A stretch of 64,000 nucleotides of DNA from Moorena producens 3L (GTDB lineage Bacteria; Cyanobacteriota; Cyanobacteriia; Cyanobacteriales; Coleofasciculaceae), in NCBI RefSeq assembly GCF_000211815.1, contig NZ_GL890907.1, forward strand, positions 1 through 64,000. The letters are read 5' to 3'. The position numbers and the translations under genes were made by a program. The notes beneath the pieces were generated by a model. That model did no database searches and was not told the DNA's origin. It was given only the letters and a program-made list of their open reading frames with translations. Shown here piece after piece: positions 17,699-25,885 of the stretch (position 1 is its first letter; every line of letters begins with the position of its first letter).

Positions 17699-17891
17699 TG
17701 ATTCGTAATAACTTAAATAACTGTGCAACCGATTCACTAAGTACTGATAACTTGTATTTATTTTTGTTACGGAGAAGACTTAAGGGGCAGAAAGCATTCT
17801 AAGGTTGATACTTGGTAACGCTAAATTGCCAATTGACCTCAGCTAGTTGGCTGATGATTTGGCGACCTGCGCGCTTGAGTGAGGGAATGAG

Positions 17892-18464
17892 ATGATTCAC
17901 GACCTGGATAAAACGTTGGAGGAATTGCTCAAGGGCGAACTCCCTCCTGACCTAATCTCGTCAGTTACGATTAGCTTTGCCACACCTGACAAGGATTTTA
18001 GTGTCAAGCCAGCGATTAATCTCTTTCTTTACGATGTGCGTGAGAATCTGGAGTTACGCAACACCACCTGGTCAACAGAACGCAGTAATGGCAGGGCGAC
18101 CAAAAGGCGTAATCCAGTGCGAGTGGACTGCTCTTACCTAATCACCGCTTGGTCTGCTCTTACAGGTACAGGTAATGGTCAAAGACCAGAGCAAGAAGAG
18201 CACCAATGGCTGGGGGAGGTAATGAAAGTGCTACTGCGTCATCGTATGATTCCAGCGGCTGTATTACAGGGAAACCTCAGGGGGATGGAACCTCCGATCA
18301 GGACAGTTAGTCTCAGTCAGAGCAACCTACAGAGTTTGGGGGAATTCTGGCAAGCAATGGGAGGAAAGCCCAGACCAGCATTGAACTACACCCTGACTAT
18401 GGCTGTGGAAGTCGATGATCCGGTTGACGCAGGAACCTTGGTAACCGATATGAGGATTGGGTGA
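17892..18464 (+). CDS. DUF4255 (Pvc16-like) protein, sheath/tube terminator candidate
   Basis: 190 residues. The N-terminus MIHDLDKTLEELLKGELPP followed by ISFATPDKDF and PAINLFLYDVRENLELR is typical of DUF4255 (Pvc16 N-terminal domain). In Afp/PVC particles the equivalent protein caps the distal end of the tube and sheath and fixes the particle's length. Here it stands immediately after the ATPase and before the sheath genes. A GAGGGA ribosome-binding site lies 5 bp before the ATG. Confidence 0.88.
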   Translation: MIHDLDKTLEELLKGELPPDLISSVTISFATPDKDFSVKPAINLFLYDVRENLELRNTTWSTERSNGRATKRRNPVRVDCSYLITAWSALTGTGNGQRPEQEEHQWLGEVMKVLLRHRMIPAAVLQGNLRGMEPPIRTVSLSQSNLQSLGEFWQAMGGKPRPALNYTLTMAVEVDDPVDAGTLVTDMRIG

Positions 18465-18699
18465 GGGTAGGCAACAGGCAACAGGCAACAGGCAACAGGC
18501 AACAGGAGACTCGTATCTATGGTTTTTATTTGATTTCAGCAATATGCAGTTTAAATGCACAACAGCTTACTACTCTCAAAGTCCCCCGCCCCCCTAACCC
18601 CCCAATACTGGGGGGAATTAGCGGATGCTTCGCTTTTTGACAGAGGGGGATTGAGGGGGCGATGTTTAAATCCTGTAGTTGACTAAGGAGATTGTGCTG
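18465..18699. repeat. GCAACAG heptamer array and a G/C-run hairpin
   Basis: GCAACAG is tandemly repeated five times (about 18471-18505). At about 18597-18614 a CCCCCC and GGGGGG pair closes over AATACT, followed by GAGGGGGATTGAGGGGGC; this looks like a dispersed cyanobacterial repeat, not a terminator, since no T-run follows. Confidence 0.65.
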
Positions 18700-19416
18700 G
18701 TGTCAAATAAGATCAGGTTGGAGACAATCCGCCATCGGGTCGCGATCGCTGGGCAGGTTAAAGATGCCCAAACTGAGCAGGTGATTCCCGGAGCAGTGGT
18801 CGAAATTGCCGATATGCCCGAAAGCTTGAAAAGCAAGATAGATCTGCTAGCTGGCCTGTACGGAGATGACTGGGAAAAGAGGGTCGAGCGACCTGACCGC
18901 ACTCGTACCAGAGTTGACGGCTATTTTTACTTCCAGGATCTCCCTGATGGGAAATATACCTTGACGGCTTCCTTGCCAGGTACGGGTACTCGCTATAGTG
19001 CTGACCCAACCATCAAAACTATACCGCCTGGTTCTGATCCGGAATCCGATCAGACCGAGGTTGAGGTGTCAAGAGATCCAGAAACTGGTGCGATCGCGAT
19101 ACCTACTGTTAATTTCTATTTCCAACCAACTGCTCTCGAGGGTAACGTCACCAACAACTCAGACGATCAAGCTGTCGTTATGGCCAAAGTCGAGATTGAG
19201 GGGAGTGGTGAGTATACCTTTGCTGACAACGATGGGAACTATCTCCTGAGTGGTTTAGAAGCATCTAGGGATACATCAAGTCCTCGCCAGGTTATAGTTA
19301 AAGTTGTTGCCCAAGGCTACCAGCAAGAAACCTCTCAACTTGTAGACTTGAACCAAGGGCAAGTGACCATTCAAGATTTTTCTCTGACCAGAAAAAATGG
19401 GGTAGTAAACACCTAG
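18700..19416 (+). CDS. Carboxypeptidase-regulatory-like domain protein of the eCIS locus
   Basis: 238 residues. Two beta-sandwich repeats of the carboxypeptidase-regulatory type are visible: AGQVKDAQTEQVIPGAVVEI ending in GYFYFQDLPDGKYTLTASLPG, and LEGNVTNNSDDQAVVMAKVEI ending in DNDGNYLLSGL. The GTG at 18700 is chosen because AAGGAG lies 9 bp upstream; TTG at 18679 and GTG at 18694 are alternatives. No signal peptide, so it is cytoplasmic and probably a particle component or assembly aid; the function is not known to me. It lies between terminator and sheath genes. Confidence 0.75.
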   Translation: MSNKIRLETIRHRVAIAGQVKDAQTEQVIPGAVVEIADMPESLKSKIDLLAGLYGDDWEKRVERPDRTRTRVDGYFYFQDLPDGKYTLTASLPGTGTRYSADPTIKTIPPGSDPESDQTEVEVSRDPETGAIAIPTVNFYFQPTALEGNVTNNSDDQAVVMAKVEIEGSGEYTFADNDGNYLLSGLEASRDTSSPRQVIVKVVAQGYQQETSQLVDLNQGQVTIQDFSLTRKNGVVNT

Positions 19417-19520
19417 TTATATCAACCGAAGAGTTAGAGAGCTTTAAAGATTTTTCTCTGACCAGAGTAAATAAACTAGGAAACACCTAGTTATATCAAC
19501 CGAAGAGTTAGAGAGCTTTG
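19373..19520 (+). repeat. 74-bp tandem duplication at the gene end
   Basis: Two units, 19373-19446 and 19447-19520, share AAGATTTTTCTCTGACCAGA and ACCTAGTTATATCAACCGAA blocks. The first unit holds the last codons and stop of the preceding gene; the second is a non-coding copy placed just before the first sheath gene. Confidence 0.85.
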
Positions 19521-19564
19521 CTCACATCCAGCCTTTGATTTGACTTATTCAAGGAGTAGAGAAA

Positions 19565-20809
19565 ATGCCAACCTATTTATCGCCCGGTGTATACGTCGAG
19601 GAAGTTTCCTCCGGTTCTGCTCCAATTGTGGGAGTGGGGACCAGCACAGCAGGTTTTATCGGTGTCGTACCGGACTCGATAGACGTTCCAGAACCAAACC
19701 CTGCCTATGACCCAAGCCAAGACATAGATCCAACCAATAATCCAGCTCATATTACAAAGCCTTTTTCATCTCCTGTTACTAGTGGTGAGGTAAAGCTGTG
19801 TACTAACTTTGGTGAGTTCAAGAAGTTCTTTGGAGACTTCTCAACCGATCCAGGTCAGCGTCAGCTAGCTCACGCCGTCTATGGATTCTTTAACAACGGT
19901 GGTACTCGCTGCTATGTGGTGCGGGCAGCAGCAGAGAGTGAGATTACGGCTGACTTCCTAGAAAATACATTTGAGCCTATTGACGAAATTGCGATCGTTG
20001 CTGCCCCTGGCATTACCAACAGCAGTGTTGTCGATGCCATCATCACTCACTGTCAACAGAAGACCCAGGATCGCTTCGCTATCTTGGATAGTCAGGAAAA
20101 TTTGGATGATACTTGGAAAACCATGCAACCAGGGGATGGCAATGTACCTAGCAAATCTGATTATGCCGCTTTTTACTTCCCCTGGATTCAAGTCTTCGAT
20201 CCAGCCACCAACACACAGAACCCCAAAGGCGATGGTCTGCTCTATGTAGCGCCCAGTGGTCATCTCGCCGGTCTCTATGCCCGCGTCGATACACAACGAG
20301 GAGTCCACAAAGCCCCAGCGAATGAAACAATATTAGGAGCATTGGGTCTCAAGTACAACATCAGCAAAGCCCAGCAGGATGGACTCAACCCTCAAGGCAT
20401 CAATTGCATCCGTAATCTCAATGGCAATATTCGAGTCTGGGGAGCACGCACCATCGGTGGTGATGCCAATGGAGAATTTAAGTACATCAACGTCCGCCGC
20501 CTGTTCAATTATCTGCGGGAATCTATTGACGAAGGTACTCAGTGGATGGTATTTGAACCCAATAATCCTGAACTTTGGGCGCAGATTACCCGTAATATTA
20601 ACGCCTTCCTAACCAATGTCTGGAGTACAGGGGCTTTATTTGGGAATACACCTGAGGAAGCCTTTTACGTCAAGTGTGATGAAGAGACCAATCCCCCAGA
20701 AGTCAGAGATTTAGGTCAGGTGGTAACAGAAATTGGTGTAGCAGTGACCAAGCCAGCTGAATTTGTGATCTTCCGCCTGAGCCAGTGGGCAGGACCTAGT
20801 GGTAGCTAG
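19565..20809 (+). CDS. Contractile sheath protein 1
   Basis: 414 residues of the phage tail sheath family. The start MPTYLSPGVYVEEVSSGSAPIVGVGTSTAGFIG is the classical sheath N-terminal strand and handshake region; GFFNNGGTRCYVVR, HLAGLYARVDTQRGVHKAPANE and GINCIRNLNGNIRVWGARTI are conserved sheath-core motifs, and the end EEAFYVKCDEETNPPEVRDLGQVVTEIGVA is the C-terminal strand exchanged between neighbours. Sheath contraction drives the tube through the target. The following sheath paralogue shares these motifs. A GGAGTAGAG ribosome-binding region precedes the ATG. Confidence 0.95.
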   Translation: MPTYLSPGVYVEEVSSGSAPIVGVGTSTAGFIGVVPDSIDVPEPNPAYDPSQDIDPTNNPAHITKPFSSPVTSGEVKLCTNFGEFKKFFGDFSTDPGQRQLAHAVYGFFNNGGTRCYVVRAAAESEITADFLENTFEPIDEIAIVAAPGITNSSVVDAIITHCQQKTQDRFAILDSQENLDDTWKTMQPGDGNVPSKSDYAAFYFPWIQVFDPATNTQNPKGDGLLYVAPSGHLAGLYARVDTQRGVHKAPANETILGALGLKYNISKAQQDGLNPQGINCIRNLNGNIRVWGARTIGGDANGEFKYINVRRLFNYLRESIDEGTQWMVFEPNNPELWAQITRNINAFLTNVWSTGALFGNTPEEAFYVKCDEETNPPEVRDLGQVVTEIGVAVTKPAEFVIFRLSQWAGPSGS

Positions 20810-20813
20810 GCCA

Positions 20814-20950
20814 GTAGGGAGTAGGGAGTAGGGAAGTAGGGAGTAGGGAGTAGGGAGTAGGGTTTTTTTGCTCAAAATCTTCCCACAGCGCGCGCCCGGG
20901 TCCCACCCCAAAGCTTACACCCCAAAGCTTACACCCCAAAGCTTACACCC
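20814..20950. repeat. GTAGGGA heptamers and 14-bp CCCCAAAGCTTACA repeat
   Basis: GTAGGGA copies (20814-20863) are followed by three tandem CCCCAAAGCTTACA units (about 20911-20950). The gap between the two sheath genes holds nothing else that I can see. Confidence 0.85.
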
Positions 20951-20980
20951 CAAATCCATAGGAACAAGGAAGATCAAAGT

Positions 20981-22138
20981 ATGGTAACTTCCCAGCAACT
21001 GACACCAGGTGTCTACCGAGAGGAGATATTCCCTAAACCAGCCCCTGGACTGTTCACAGGTGTACCTGTATTCCTAGGGTTTGCCGAGACTGGACCAATT
21101 AACTCCCCGCAGTCACTTACCCTATGGTCCCAATTCACAGAAACTTTTGGTCAGCCTCTAGCTGACGGTTACCTAGCTTATGCTGTGCGTGGGTTCTTTG
21201 AGAATGGTGGCAGCTTCTGCTTGGTTGTGCGGCTAGAAGACACAGTTTCTATCACAGAAGCACTGGGAGGACCGGGAGATGATAGTGGAGGACTAGGAGC
21301 GATCGCATCCTTGAATGAGATCGATTTGGTCTGTGTGCCAGATCTAATGCGGGGAAACCCTGACCAGGATGACGTGTTGAGGATGCAGAATGTCATCTTA
21401 GAACACTGTGATCTGCTTGGCGATCGCTTTGCCATCTTAGACTCGCTCCCTCCAGTAGCAGTACAGGTGACTCAGTCTCTAGAGAGGGTAACAGAGCAAA
21501 GGTCGAAACTGCAAGGCAAAAACGGTGCTTTGTATTATCCCTGGATTAAAGCTGAAAACGGTCCCGACTGGATGCCCCCCTGTGGTCACATTGCTGGAGT
21601 TTACGCCCGTAGCGATCAACAATTTGGCGTTCACAAAGCACCAGCCAACGAAACTATTGAAGGAATAGTGGATCTAAAGTTCAATCTGACCAATCGCGAG
21701 CAGGACATTCTCAATCCCCTTGGGGTTAATTGCCTGCGTGCCTTTCCCGGACGAGGTATTCGAGTTTGGGGAGCACGTACCCTCAGCGATGAAGCGAATT
21801 GGATCTATGTCAACGTAAAACGGCTATTCCTGACAGTGGGCAGATGGCTGGAACTGAACCTAGCAGATCTGGCCTTTGAGCCAAACGAGCTGAAGTTATG
21901 GGTACGGATTGAGCGAGAGTTGACCGCCTATTTTGAAGACTTACTCCAGCAAGGTGCCCTTAAAGGACCAACAGAACAAACAGCTTTCTACATTAAATGT
22001 GATGCTGAAACTAACCCACCCGAAGTGCGGGAAGCAGGGATGGTAGTCACAGAAATTGGTCTAGCACCTGCTATTCCCAGTGAGTTTATTACTGTGCGTA
22101 TTATTCTCGGTGCTAGTGGTGTGAAAGTAGCAGCATAG
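20981..22138 (+). CDS. Contractile sheath protein 2
   Basis: 385 residues, sheath family. Motifs run parallel to sheath 1: LTPGVYREE, GFFENGGSFCLVVR, CGHIAGVYARSDQQFGVHKAPANE, GVNCLRAFPGRGIRVWGARTL, and AFYIKCDAETNPPEVREAGMVVTEIG. eCIS particles generally have two or more sheath paralogues, one forming the bulk and another the ring next to the baseplate or cap. Which is which cannot be told here; in several systems the second is the minor, baseplate-proximal form. Confidence 0.94.
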   Translation: MVTSQQLTPGVYREEIFPKPAPGLFTGVPVFLGFAETGPINSPQSLTLWSQFTETFGQPLADGYLAYAVRGFFENGGSFCLVVRLEDTVSITEALGGPGDDSGGLGAIASLNEIDLVCVPDLMRGNPDQDDVLRMQNVILEHCDLLGDRFAILDSLPPVAVQVTQSLERVTEQRSKLQGKNGALYYPWIKAENGPDWMPPCGHIAGVYARSDQQFGVHKAPANETIEGIVDLKFNLTNREQDILNPLGVNCLRAFPGRGIRVWGARTLSDEANWIYVNVKRLFLTVGRWLELNLADLAFEPNELKLWVRIERELTAYFEDLLQQGALKGPTEQTAFYIKCDAETNPPEVREAGMVVTEIGLAPAIPSEFITVRIILGASGVKVAA

Positions 22139-22234
22139 GTCTGGGTTAGCAAGGCAATAGGCAACAGGCAACAGGCAATAGGCATGCTAGCAACAGTCAA
22201 CAGCAATTATTAGGATATTAGGAGGTTTTTGACG

Positions 22235-22693
22235 ATGGTATTTTCTCGAAAAGATCCATACAGAGGTTACAACTTCAAAGTAGAAATCGATGGTATCACC
22301 CGCGCCGGTTTCAGAAGCTGCTCAGGGATAGACACCACTCAGGAAATTAGCACCTATCGAGAGGGTACCGATAGAATGCTGAATATGCGCCAAATCCCTG
22401 GTATGCTCACCCTCTCCCAAGTCACTCTCAGTCGCGGCATTACTGATGACAGGGAATTATGGGACTGGCGAACCAAGGTAGCAACCGCGAAAGACCCCTC
22501 CGAGTATCGCAAAAATATGTCTATCGTCCTCTGGGATGATGCCGGAAATGAAAAAGTGCGCTGGAACCTGATCAACTGTTGGCCAGTTAAGTGGACAGGC
22601 CCAAGCCTTGATGCTACTTCCAATGAATTAGCCATTGAAACCCTCGAAATTGTCCACGAAGGGGTTACCGTAGAAAACGGTAAATGGCAGTAG
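22235..22693 (+). CDS. Inner tube protein 1 (gp19-like)
   Basis: 152 residues from the ATG at 22235, which stands 9 bp after GGAGG; a TTG two codons earlier is less likely. The product has the conserved tube pattern RKDPYRGYNFKVEIDGI, GFRSCSGI, GTDRMLNMRQIPGML, SRGITDDRELWDW, and KWTGPSLDATSNELAIETLEIVHEGV at the end. This T4 gp19/Hcp-like protein stacks as hexameric rings inside the sheath and carries cargo in its lumen. Confidence 0.93.
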   Translation: MVFSRKDPYRGYNFKVEIDGITRAGFRSCSGIDTTQEISTYREGTDRMLNMRQIPGMLTLSQVTLSRGITDDRELWDWRTKVATAKDPSEYRKNMSIVLWDDAGNEKVRWNLINCWPVKWTGPSLDATSNELAIETLEIVHEGVTVENGKWQ

Positions 22694-23055
22694 GGAATAG
22701 GGTGTAGGGTGTAGGGTGTAGGGTGTAGGGTGTAGGGTGTAGGGTGTAGGGTGTAGGGTGTAGGGTGTAGGGAGTAGGGAGTCGGGAGTCGGGAGTGTCA
22801 ATTAGGTTTCGTTAGATTCCGCGCTTTGCTGCAAGCAACCTACACCTGTTACCAACTGCCAATTCCCAATTCCCAATTCCCAATTCCCGTTCCCCTCCTG
22901 GGAGGGGTTAGGGGTGGGTTCCGATTCCCGATTCCCAATTCTAAATTCTAAATTCTCAATTCCCGACTCCCGACTCCCGATTCCCGACTCCCGATTCCCG
23001 ATTCCCAATTCCCGATTCCCAATTCTAAATTCTAAATTCTCAATTCTAAATTCCC
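22691..23055. repeat. GGGTGTA array followed by AATTCCC/GATTCCC repeats
   Basis: About eleven GGGTGTA units (22700-22775) run into GGGAGTC units; from about 22858 heptamer-like CCAATTCC, GATTCCCGA and AATTCTAA motifs alternate up to ten bases before the next gene. No gene is seen in this 370-bp gap. Confidence 0.85.
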
Positions 23056-23064
23056 CACAAGATA

Positions 23065-23424
23065 ATGCAGACAGAGTTTCCTTTTACCCTACCCCAGGGC
23101 TACGTAGATTCGGAGGGTAATCTCCATCAAGAAGGCATGATGCGGATGTCCACAGCCTACGATGAGATTATGCCCTTAAAAGACCCTAGGGTTCAGGCTA
23201 ATCCAGGTTACTTGGTGATTATCCTGCTGTCGCGGGTGATCACTCGTCTGGGCAGCTTAGACTATATCAATCCCGTCATGATTGAGGGTCTATTCTCGGC
23301 TGACTTAGCCTATCTGCAAGACCTCTATCAACGGATTAACCAAAATGGTCACAGCCGCCTTTTAGTTTCTTGTCCTCATTGTCAAGGAGAGTTTGAAGTG
23401 GAGACTGCTACGTTGGGGGAGTAA
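23065..23424 (+). CDS. eCIS tail-assembly protein (phage tail assembly chaperone-like)
   Basis: 119 residues. The N-terminal FTLPQGYVDSEGNLHQEGMMRMSTAYDEI and LVIILLSRVITRLGSL are characteristic of a small conserved eCIS/phage protein lying between tube genes; the C-terminus has a CPHC half zinc-knuckle. By position and size it corresponds to the tail assembly chaperone slot of contractile phages. The stop is preceded by TTG-GGG-GAG, a run of five G, and the downstream DUF6760 frame is in the -1 register with no start codon of its own, so a frameshifted longer product is possible. Confidence 0.82.
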   Translation: MQTEFPFTLPQGYVDSEGNLHQEGMMRMSTAYDEIMPLKDPRVQANPGYLVIILLSRVITRLGSLDYINPVMIEGLFSADLAYLQDLYQRINQNGHSRLLVSCPHCQGEFEVETATLGE

Positions 23425-23588
23425 CTTGCTACCCCTCCGAGAGGCTGTTAGAGGAGGTAGCCTATATTGCTTATCACTTGCACTGGTCCTACGACCAGAT
23501 TATGAGTCTGGATCATCAAGAAAGACAGCGCTGGGTGGCACAAGTGGCAAGTATTAATGAGAAGTTGAATGAGCAGATAATTGGGTAA
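23412..23588 (+). CDS. DUF6760-like frame, probably made by -1 frameshifting from the upstream gene
   Basis: From about 23430 this frame reads YPSERLLEEVAYIAYHLHWS and ends RQRWVAQVASINEKLNEQIIG at the TAA 23586-23588. This matches the small DUF6760-type proteins found beside eCIS tube genes. The frame opens after TGA at 23394-23396 and contains no ATG, GTG or TTG before the conserved N-terminus; the first possible starts (TTG 23478, ATG 23502) would remove it. The preceding gene is one frame away (+1 relative), and a slip back by one base on GGGGG (23415-23419) would fuse the two. Alternatives are a missed non-canonical start or a sequence error. Confidence 0.6.
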   Translation, partial: VGGVTCYPSERLLEEVAYIAYHLHWSYDQIMSLDHQERQRWVAQVASINEKLNEQIIG

Positions 23589-23715
23589 TGGGTAATGGGT
23601 AATGGGTAATGGGTAATGGGTAATGGGTAATGGGTAATAGGTAATAGGGAATAGGGAATAGGGAATAGAAAATAGGGAATAGGGACTTCGGAGCAGGGAC
23701 TTCGGAGCAGGGAGC
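23580..23715. repeat. GGGTAAT and GGGAATA heptamer array
   Basis: Eight or so GGGTAAT units starting on the stop codon of the DUF6760 frame, then GGGAATA variants and GGGACTTCGGAGCA units. The remaining bases up to 23927 show nothing recognisable apart from a short CCCTGTT stretch. Confidence 0.85.
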
Positions 23716-23930
23716 AGTGAAACAATTATGTGTACCTCATTTGCTAGTCGCAATCGCGCCGAAGCGTGAGGGACTAAGATCTGGCACCAGTACAAAAAAA
23801 CTTAATAACGGCAGTGATAACAATCAATTTCAGTACTTAAAAAGTCAAATCTTATCACTGTTCCCTGTTCCCTATTTCCTGTTCCCTACCTTGACAGGTA
23901 AATTTTAAACTTGAATTGTAGGAGTGAATG

Positions 23931-24482
23931 ATGGCAAGTTTAGCATCGGTTGTGCCTTTAGGAGCAAACGCGGCTTACGCTGGAGTAACTGGGGCGTTGG
24001 GAGCTCGCCTTGATCCCTACCAAGGCTTTAACTTCCTGATTGAAATTGAGGGGTTAGTGACTGGTGGGTTTATCGAAGTCAGGGGTCTAGAAAGTGAGAT
24101 TGAACTAGAGGAGCGTCCTGAGGGAGGTCAGAATCGGTACGTTCATCAGCTACTAGGTCGAACCAAATATCCGAATTTGACCCTCAAACATGGTTTGACA
24201 GGTATTGACAGTTTGTGGACTTGGTATCAGGCCACTAGCCGGGGTGTAATTCGGCGCAAGAACGGCACAATTATGCTGCTAGACCGCCAACAGATACCAG
24301 CCATGTATTGGAATTTCAAGCAGGCTTTGCCAGTGAAGTGGACTGGTCCAGAGTTTAATGCCAGCAGCAATGAAATTGCTTTCGAGACCATTGAGTTAAT
24401 TCACAAGGGGATTAGCAAACCACTTCTGAGTCAAGCACTATCTGGAGGACGAGCCGTTGCTGGACTAGCGGGAGCATTGTGA
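23931..24482 (+). CDS. Inner tube protein 2 (gp19-like)
   Basis: 183 residues from the second of two adjacent ATG codons, 6 bp after AGGAG. After a 25-residue Ala/Gly-rich extension it follows the tube pattern: LDPYQGFNFLIEIEGLVTGGF, EVRGLESEIELEERPEGG, FGRTKYPN-like strand (LLGRTKYPNLTLKHGL), SLWTWY, and VKWTGPEFNASSNEIAFETIELIHKGI. eCIS have a second, adaptor tube ring between the baseplate hub and the main tube, a role that fits this paralogue. The stop overlaps the next start (TGATG). Confidence 0.92.
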   Translation: MASLASVVPLGANAAYAGVTGALGARLDPYQGFNFLIEIEGLVTGGFIEVRGLESEIELEERPEGGQNRYVHQLLGRTKYPNLTLKHGLTGIDSLWTWYQATSRGVIRRKNGTIMLLDRQQIPAMYWNFKQALPVKWTGPEFNASSNEIAFETIELIHKGISKPLLSQALSGGRAVAGLAGAL

Positions 24483-25885
24483 TGGCATCTCAACCTCAGG
24501 TCAGTAACAATCAGACTTGGTCAGAGAGTCTCAACCCACAACTGACGAGGCGACTTCTGCGCCCAATCGTCAGCCCTGGTGTGATTGGTACTCAAGTCGC
24601 AGGGTCAATTATCTCCCGGGTCCAAGGGATGACCAACCAACTGCCCTTAATGGCTAAGTTGATTCAACGCCAGCATCGGTTAGAGGGTCAATCAGCAGAA
24701 GCAGTTCCTATCGTCTATGCTCAGCCAATCCGGCCAGCAGCAGAACCGGTAGAGACGGGACATGTTACTTCTCCAATTACCTCTACCAATGTGGCCTCTG
24801 GAACTAAAGTAACAGGAGAAGAACTACCTTTGAGATCAACTAGATTTCAGGTGGAAAAAGAAACCTCAGTACAAAAAAGTACAGGGTCAAATTCCCAGAA
24901 ATCTACAGAAAACCCTACACCCCAAACTTCAAGTTCAATCCCCTCTGAAAGGGGCAAATCTGGGACAAAACCATTAATTGTCCAGGCAAAATTTGTCAAC
25001 TCCACTAAGAGGAATTCCCGGAGAGTAGATTCTGATAACAAACCCCTAGTTTCTGGTCTTGAATCGTCTAGGGAAACTAGACTATCCTCTGACTTATCCT
25101 GGCCAGTTGTGCAAGCCAAACCCATAGACTTCTTGCAGAAGTCGGGAACAGGGAACAGGGAACAGGGAACAGTGGACAAGAATTTAGACAAACACTATCA
25201 GAAAACTACTTTACAGTCTAAGCGATCGCTAGGCAGTTCCGGAAACCTGACCCAGTCGCCAGTGATTCAACGCTCCCCAAAGCGATCGCTAATTAAAGAG
25301 ATAGTTTCTAGCCCATCCCAGGGAAACCAGCCACTGATTCAACGCACTCCGGAGCGACCAGTGATCAAGGAGATAGTCAACAGCCCATCCCAGGGAAACC
25401 AGCCACTGATTCAACCCACCCCCGAGCGACCAGTGATCAAAGAGATAGTCAAGAGCCCATCCGAAGGAAACCAGCCACTGATTCAACGCTCCCCGGAGCG
25501 ACCAGTGGTTAGAGAAATTTCAGGAAAAGATGGTTATCAATTATCTGCTCCCCTGATTTTTTCTGCCTCTGGGGTCAATAGAACGTCAGTTTCTGGCAAC
25601 GGACTAGGAGTTAGTAGTGGCCCATCTATGGCTCATAATGGCTCTGGAGTTATCCAAAGAATGCCATCTGTCAACGGTGCATCAGTATCAACACCTGTAT
25701 CAACTACTAGGTTACAGGCAAATACCGTGATTCAGAAAGCATCAGAAAATACTTCAGCCGCTACCACAAATAATCAGTCTGTGGAGGACATTGATGTTGA
25801 TGAACTAGTAGACAAAGTACACCATAAACTGATGCAGCATCTGACCATAGAAAGTGAGCGGAGGGGATTAACACAATGGCATTAA
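24482..25885 (+). CDS. Disordered, repeat-containing eCIS protein of unknown role
   Basis: 467 residues, start ATG overlapping the previous stop. Composition is Ser, Thr, Pro, Gln and basic throughout, with almost no hydrophobic core, so it should be largely disordered. A 24-residue unit (PERPVIKEIV-SPSQGNQPLIQ) occurs about four times between nucleotides 25273 and 25520. A GGGAACA heptamer array is embedded in frame at about 25144-25173. Only the last 40 residues (VEDIDVDELVDKVHHKLMQHL) look folded, an amphipathic helix also seen at the ends of other eCIS baseplate-region proteins. No classic tape-measure gene is present in the locus, so this could be the length-setting or tube-lumen protein, but that is a guess. 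Confidence 0.7.
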   Translation: MASQPQVSNNQTWSESLNPQLTRRLLRPIVSPGVIGTQVAGSIISRVQGMTNQLPLMAKLIQRQHRLEGQSAEAVPIVYAQPIRPAAEPVETGHVTSPITSTNVASGTKVTGEELPLRSTRFQVEKETSVQKSTGSNSQKSTENPTPQTSSSIPSERGKSGTKPLIVQAKFVNSTKRNSRRVDSDNKPLVSGLESSRETRLSSDLSWPVVQAKPIDFLQKSGTGNREQGTVDKNLDKHYQKTTLQSKRSLGSSGNLTQSPVIQRSPKRSLIKEIVSSPSQGNQPLIQRTPERPVIKEIVNSPSQGNQPLIQPTPERPVIKEIVKSPSEGNQPLIQRSPERPVVREISGKDGYQLSAPLIFSASGVNRTSVSGNGLGVSSGPSMAHNGSGVIQRMPSVNGASVSTPVSTTRLQANTVIQKASENTSAATTNNQSVEDIDVDELVDKVHHKLMQHLTIESERRGLTQWH

